NCBI RefSeq assembly: GCF_042453785.1
Contig: NC_091675.1
Location: 7,762,501-7,826,500, forward strand
DNA length: 64,000 nt
Direction: 5' to 3'
Origin: Malus domestica
Lineage: Eukaryota; Streptophyta; Magnoliopsida; Rosales; Rosaceae
Of the stretch, positions 58,801 to 64,000 are shown piece after piece. The notes below the pieces were generated by a model. It was not told the origin of the DNA. It saw nothing but the letters and a program-made list of their open reading frames with translations, and did no database searches. The number at the start of each line of letters is the position of its first letter. Position 1 is the stretch's first letter. The position numbers and the translations under genes are program-made.

Positions 58801-59698
58801 TCAAAGCTTGGGAGGAGGACTGCCACTGCTTTCGGTATCAGAAGAATCATATTTATGCCTTCTCTTACTACCTTCTTCCATCTTGTTTCGCTTAGATTCT
58901 TTAACTCTCTTCTTCTTATCATCTTTCTCATCTTTCTGCTTTTCCTCCCCATGTTTCTTCCGCCCATAGTCCCTGTCCAAAAATGCATGCTCACTTCTCT
59001 CTTGAAACTTGCCATCGTCTTCTGGACCATTCTTTCGACTACTTTTCAGTCCATCTTCGATATCATCAGTATTCTTGTCAGCTGATTCGGGCGCAGCAAG
59101 CCCGAGAACAGCTCTTAATGTTTCCATTTGTTTCTCCTTCCTAGCGGCAATTTGGTGGGTCTGCGTATCTGAAACCCTATTTAAGTAACAAAATTTGCAG
59201 TTAACGCTAATCAACTTTTAATCTCATTCTTACTTAGCAAAACCACATTCGAATCCATACGACACTAATTAGAAATACAAGACATTAACAAAATCATTAA
59301 AAAACGCAATATTTTTCTGAAACTTTCAACAAGCGAACTAACTTCTTATCGGACACAACAATGGCGCCAGGTCCGCTACGCTCCTCCGAAGCCGCAGCAG
59401 CTTCGAGAGTCTTCCGAGCCTCGTCAAGTTTCTCGGCGATCTCAGCGTCGGTAAAACCCTGATCGATGAGCTTATCTTCGAGCACGACAAGCTTGAGCTC
59501 AATATGGCGCTTCCGATCGTGCTCGAGGATGTCTCTGTTGGGCTTCTTGGTGACGCCGCCGGTGCCCTGGTCATCGTCGAAACCGCGGGAGGAGTCGGCG
59601 ACCTTCCCAGTCCCCGATTTGATGAAGAACTTGTTGGTCTGGATGTAGCCATTGGTCCCCGACCCCCTCGGAGTCTGTAACCCTATTCCGTTGTACAT
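58801..59698 (-). CDS. cwf21-domain splicing factor (CWC21/SRRM2-like)
   Basis: Nuclear spliceosome-associated protein of the Cwc21/SRm300 family. Exon 1 (59698-59343) and exon 2 (59176-58801) give 243 aa ending SSGSPPPKL. The N-terminus MYNGIGLQTPRGSGTNGYIQ is the family hallmark, followed by the cwf21 helices KPNRDILEHDRKRHIELKLV and LIDQGFTDAEIAEKLDEARK. Exon 2 adds TQTHQIAARKEKQMETLRAV and a long Lys/Glu/Asp-rich stretch. Homologues usually continue into a long RS/RD-rich tail. Here the frame closes at 58801, and tail-like coding text follows in other frames. Confidence 0.88.
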
Positions 59699-60289
59699 CT
59701 CGCCGCCTTCAGAACCCTAGATTCGAAATTTAACGGATCTAAATCGAGCAGAAACAGAAATAAAAGGAGAAGAAGGTGTTTGGTGAACGAAGAATTGGGA
59801 GCGATTATATTTGGAGTAAACAAACGGAAACCGGGTTGGTTACCGCCTTCCCTCTCTGTATAAAGGAGCGGCGGGCAGATATAGATTGTTGGAGCAGGTC
59901 CACCTCAAAGGGCAATTCAATCCCCCAAAACCCAAAAAACTCTCACCACCCTAGCCCAATTAGCCAGGCTATAGACGGGCCCAACATAGCCGGGCTGATC
60001 TATCGGACAAAAATAGCCCGTCTCAGAGCCTGAGTGAATCTGACGTCATGTAGTTTTAATAGAGAAACAGTTAAACACACATAAAATACCGGTTCAATGT
60101 GTGTACTACAATTTTAACCCGGTCTAATATAATTTCACAATTTTAACCTGGTCTAATAAGCTTCTACAATTTTAACTTTTAACCATTTAAAATTTTGAAA
60201 TAACAAAAAATAACTCTTGATCATGACGCAATTACTTGCTCAAGAAAAGATATTTATCGTAAAGGCCCTTACATAACTAGTTGAAAACC

Positions 60290-60460
60290 ACTTAGTACTA
60301 AGATCTAGTATTATTTTTCTTTACTTGTAAGTAAGAGGTTTTAGGTTCGATTCTCGTCAAAGACGAATTTGAACTACATTATTATGACTCGCCCATTGTG
60401 AAGCTTAGCTCACTCCCCTATCCCTTTAGTGTAGATAATATTACTTGTTCTTAAAAAATT
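60290..60460 (+). repeat. tRNA-derived SINE
   Basis: It carries the box-B-like GGTTCGATTCTC at 60342 and the same 3' half as the copy at 3800 (GTCAAAG, ACATTATTATG, TTTAGTGTAGATAATATT, CTTGTTC), ending in an A-rich run at about 60455. It is better preserved than the first copy. Confidence 0.6.
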
Positions 60461-60561
60461 CAAAAAATATAAAACACAGCTAACTGAAATACCAAAAGTG
60501 CCTTTGACATTGACATGTTAAATATCGTACACCTTTAAGAAACGAATGTAAACTACTAGAA

Positions 60562-60669
60562 TGAGAATTGTGATTAGCACTTCAATAATTTTATTTTGCA
60601 CTGTATTTTTTTTAATTATAGAGAATTTAGAATACAAAATAAAATTTTTGAAGTGCTAATAACTATTAT
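60562..60669. repeat. Small MITE, near-complete hairpin
   Basis: TGATTAGCACTTCAATAATT...TTTGCACTGTATT is mirrored by AATACAAAATAAAATTTTTG AAGTGCTAATAACT, giving arms of about 40 bp around a loop of about 20 bp. No target-site duplication was fixed. Confidence 0.65.
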
Positions 60670-61444
60670 ATACTATAATATCCTTGAGGCGTTGGTTATG
60701 TCAACTATTACCCTTGATTAAGGATTCTGTCATCTCCCCCAACTCATAAATAGGAGCAAAAATTGGACCGGAAGGTCGCCGACTTTAGGATACTTCAGTA
60801 AAGTTTGTCAACCAATTAAATAAACGTATCAAATGTGATCTTATGTTGGTGAAATACAAATTTATACCCAAAAATAACTTTCTTTTGGAATATCTTAGAA
60901 ATTTTGGGCGAGTTGGAAAAATGGAGGTTTAATGGGTTTCTGCTAGTTTACGTGTTCGAAATTTTGATTTGGATGTTTCAATTTTTGTTTAAATTCTAAG
61001 TTTATACACGATTTGACTGAGCTTACAGTCTTGAAGAATGAAAAAACAATTTATATCACATGTTCCAATATGAATGAGCAATGTGATTGATATTTAATAA
61101 TTTGAATGCAAAGATAATGATTCTCCAGATATTTGCTCCAAGAGTTCCAGCTACATAGAAACTAGAAACAAATTAAAGAATGACTTGATCAATTCAAAAG
61201 CTGACTGAGCAATCGGGTGATTCCCGCCCGCCCTCAGTGCCACTAAAAGCCATTAGTCTGATGTCAACCACTATATATTTTTTGGGGTCAGCCGCGTGCA
61301 CTCCTTCATCAACATGGGTCCCGACGAATCCAGCAGCGCTGGTAACGAGATGGACATGTAGCCGGAGGGGTGGATCTGGGCGGAGTTGCGGAGTTGCTCC
61401 TCCCAGCAGCGCTGTTAATAAATGTCTGATGTTTGTTGTTGGTT

Positions 61445-61770
61445 GTTGCTAATGGGGTATGGGAATTTATTGTTTAATGATGGAGAGAATTCATATGCTT
61501 TTTTTCATGGAAGAGGATCCTCTCCTGAGCTCAGGATGGGGATCCTCCTGACTAGCTCATCTAGGGCGTTTAAATATAATCCAACGGTTGCAATTATTAT
61601 AACTTTTAGAGGGTTCTCCTGTTTGGAACCGTTAGATTAAATTTGAACGGCCCAGATGGGCTGGTCAGGAGGATCTCATCATGAGCTCAGGAGAGGATCC
61701 TCTTCCATGAAAAAAAGCATATGAATTCTCTCCATCATTAAACAATAAATTCCCATACCCCATTAGCAAC
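61445..61770. repeat. Long-TIR MITE, right end cut by an LTR element
   Basis: The two ends are inverted copies over about 90 bp, almost without change: GTTGCTAATGGGGTATGGGA, then ATTTATTGTTTAATGATGGA and GAATTCATATGC, and AGAGGATCCTCTCCTGAGCTCA on both arms. The centre has AACGGTTGCAATTATTATAA and GAACGGCCCAGATGG. The right arm ends precisely at the first base of the Gypsy LTR. The true left end may lie a few bases further left. Confidence 0.85.
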
Positions 61771-64000
61771 TGATGAGTAGATTTTATATTATATATTTGA
61801 CCCTAATCTTAGTATATTTTGGTTAATATATTGGAAGAATTTTGATACTTTGAATTGTATTTTCAATATAGGACTTTCGACTTCCTCTGGAGCAAAACAG
61901 GACCAAATGGACGAATTTTGGAGTAATTCCAATTGGAGGACGTTCGTGAGTCAATTAGCTTGATCGTATCAAAATTTGGGATTTTTCCACCAAGCAGTTA
62001 TTTTCTGGCGATGAAATAAAGAAGCAGTGCGCAGTGCTGGAAAGTGACGTTTTTGGGCTTAAATGACGTTTTTGGAGCCCAAGATGACCTCGGATGGGTT
62101 CGTGGCCTTCTGGAAAAGTGTTCAGAATATTCCAAACATCAAATCCAGCTATATTGGGCCAGTTTTGGAGCAGCTTTTGGGCCAAAACGTGGCTGTTCAG
62201 ATTTTAGACGAATTTTACTATTTTTATTTAGGGTTTTTATTAATTTTAGTTGGCTAGGGTTTTTGTGGTGGCTTAGCAAATATATTGCTGAGCCGTCTAC
62301 AGTTTTATGGTACGTTTTATTTTATGCAATATTGGAGACAGGGAGAAGTGCTAGGGTTTTGAAGATTTTCTACTTGAAGGTGTTTTCAATCCTTTTCTTA
62401 ATAATATTTTCTATGATTTCACTTATGAATATGCGGAACTAATTTCTTTTGCTAGGGCGAAACCTTGAGCCTTAGCATGAATATGTGATTTTTATTTAAT
62501 TGCTTATGATCGATTGCATGCGTACTTTGAATTGTTAATCACCGAGATAAAAACTATCTAATTGTCGTAATGCATGATCACCATTAGGATCTTTAGAAAA
62601 GTAATTTGATGCAATTTTGGTCGGAAGGTTCCCTGAAATTGACGCTGGCTTCTTGTGATTAATAATTGTAATTTCGCTTAGGATGAATATCACGTCTTAA
62701 GGATTGCATGGTTTTTCAAAGGATTTTCATAAAGCATAATGAGTCTTTCATGTTCATATTTGATCCGAACGTCCGGACGGGTTGCATGTTAGATATACAT
62801 TCTATGTTTGAGGTTCCAAGTAGAATATGAATTAGGAAAATCTAACCTTCAAAATGGCATGTGTAGATCATAAGTAATTGGTAAAAATTCATAGGATTGC
62901 TAGGTGATGGTGGAACCCTAGTGCTTTCTTAATTTGATTTTCTCAAAACTGTTTTTTTCTCTCTAGCTCTAATATTGCAGATTGTTTATTTTAATTCATT
63001 AATTTCGTTTTTATTTTAATTAGGTTTTAAAATCAATCACTTCAATTTCTACTTTACAATCATTAATTGGAATCTGATTTGTTTCGAATTATTTAATAAT
63101 CCCTGTGGAGAATGACCTTGCGAGATCCGTTTATACTACAATAACCTTGTGATTCTTGCAAGTAAAATAGGAGGTTTTTATCGCATTCACATAAGCAGAA
63201 AAAATCTTATCAAGAAAATGGCGCCGTTGCCGGGGATTATTTAAAATAATCCCTACGAATCAGATTTTCAATTAGTATTGCTGTTTATACATATATAAAA
63301 AAAAAAACAAAAAAATATTTAATTTTCGTTTTCATCTATTTTTACAGATTACAACAGTACAGATTTCAGAAATCTGTGCATGGTCAGCACCCGTTCAACA
63401 GTGCAAAAATTGATTCCATTTGATCCAGAATTTGAACAGCATTTAAGGAGGAAACGCAGGGAACAACATTTGCAGCGGGTTCGTCCTCTGCAGGAGAGGT
63501 TTCTGGAATCAGTCTTTTCTGGGGACCTGCACAACAAAGAAAAAATGGCGTTTATAATTCCAGAGGCAGGTCTGCCCCTGGGTGATTCACTGACTGCCCA
63601 TACCACAAATATACCCAGTTGCATCACATATCCGGCAGTGGAGGAAGGGACTGCATTTGAAATAAAACAGCACATGTTGAATATTCTACCTACGTTTCAT
63701 GGGTTGTCATCTGATGATCCTAACATGCACATTGCAGAATTTTTAATGGGGTGCAAAAACATTTTGGTGAGAGGATTTTCAGCTGAATCTATTAAGCTGC
63801 GGTTATTTCCATACACTCTAAAAGATCAGGCAAGGAGATGGCTCCTCACACTCCCATCAGGAAGCATTACAACTTGGGCCCAACTCAGTGAAAAATTTCT
63901 AAACAAGTATTATCCGGCTTCTAAGACCCTTGACATGAGAACTCAGATTTTATCGTTCGCCCAAAAACCAAATGAAGAGTTTCATGAGGCGTGGGAGCGA
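61771..64000 (+). mobile_element. Ty3/Gypsy (Athila-like) LTR retrotransposon, 5' part
   Basis: Fossil element entering the window's right edge. The LTR runs from TGATGAG (61771) to CTTATCA (63212), about 1440 bp. A tRNA primer-binding-type sequence, TGGCGCCGTTGCCGGGGA, follows at 63219. A gag ORF starts at about 63380 and is open to the window end. The gag text (FHGLSSDDPNMHIAEF, DQARRWLLTLP, FLNKYYPASKT) is the plant retrotransposon gag domain, of the Athila/Tat side of Gypsy. Within the window it looks whole; pol and the other LTR lie outside. Age cannot be judged from one LTR. Confidence 0.85.

Larger units (their letters stand above)
59699..61444. other. Intergenic region upstream of the cwf21 gene
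   Basis: The cwf21 promoter (59700-60000) has GGGCCCAAC and AGCCCAATTAG elements. It is followed by a SINE copy, a small MITE, AT-rich spacer, and a GC-richer stretch (61200-61420) with short ORFs that match nothing I know. Confidence 0.45.

Noticed and set aside
61237-61452. 71-codon ORF in a GC-richer patch
   Set aside because: No family match and the neighbouring frames are as open; not enough to call a gene.
62044-62442. 132-codon ORF
   Set aside because: It lies inside the Gypsy LTR and has no domain; LTRs often hold chance ORFs.
63349-63675. Minus-strand 108-codon ORF
   Set aside because: Antisense to the gag reading frame, which carries the recognisable domain.

Overview
This window is nuclear DNA from a dicot plant, most likely a woody Rosaceae of the apple/pear group. 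Its genes have GT-AG introns and plastid transit peptides, and it holds plant gene families (fibrillin, CRY-DASH, P-class PPR, type-B G-gamma), plastid-derived DNA and many plant MITEs, RTE LINEs and LTR-element remains. The genus is inferred from the look of the repeats and is not proven.

Layout. 1-2.7 kb (-): a nine-exon GT14/DUF266 glycosyltransferase. 4.7-6.4 kb (+): a plastid fibrillin. 6.8-7.45 kb (-) and 7.7-9.9 kb (+): a head-to-head pair, a FAM32A-like splicing factor and an RlmH-type rRNA methyltransferase. 10.6 kb (-): an NBS-LRR relic. 11.4-15.2 kb (+): CRY-DASH with 13 exons, one intron having a GC donor. 15.6-18.2 kb (+): a damaged PPR gene. 19.1-26.9 kb: a transposon block made of an RTE LINE with an intact ORF, a broken LTR-element derivative on the minus strand, and a second, 5'-truncated RTE. 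28.4-31.1 kb (+): Lunapark. 32.2-36.9 kb: fragments of unrelated host genes (VDAC, PAP/OAS1 nucleotidyltransferase, IMPDH) around a 1.1 kb minisatellite. 38.2-39.1 kb: a nuclear copy of plastid ycf2 and its flank. 39.5-42.8 kb: MITEs, an LTR with G-box repeats, and a long-TIR element carrying an ankyrin gene fragment. 43.7-49.4 kb (+): UBP26 with 13 exons. 50.4-51.2 kb (-): a type-B G-gamma. 52.8-55.5 kb (+): a plastid RsmH/MraW. 57.0-59.7 kb (-): a cwf21/SRRM2-like splicing factor with a decayed acidic/basic tail. 61.4-64 kb: a long-TIR MITE abutted exactly by the LTR of a Ty3/Gypsy (Athila-like) element that runs off the window.

The genes do not form a pathway. Recurring themes are organelle function (fibrillin, RlmH, RsmH, CRY-DASH, PPR) and nuclear RNA processing or signalling (FAM32A, cwf21, UBP26, G-gamma). 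I found no clearly new biological system. The points most worth checking are the gene-fragment cluster, the ankyrin-carrying TIR element, the RTE insertion next to a UBP26 splice acceptor, and an intronic motif shared by three loci. Exon borders come from reading splice signals and known family protein patterns by eye; no alignment was run.
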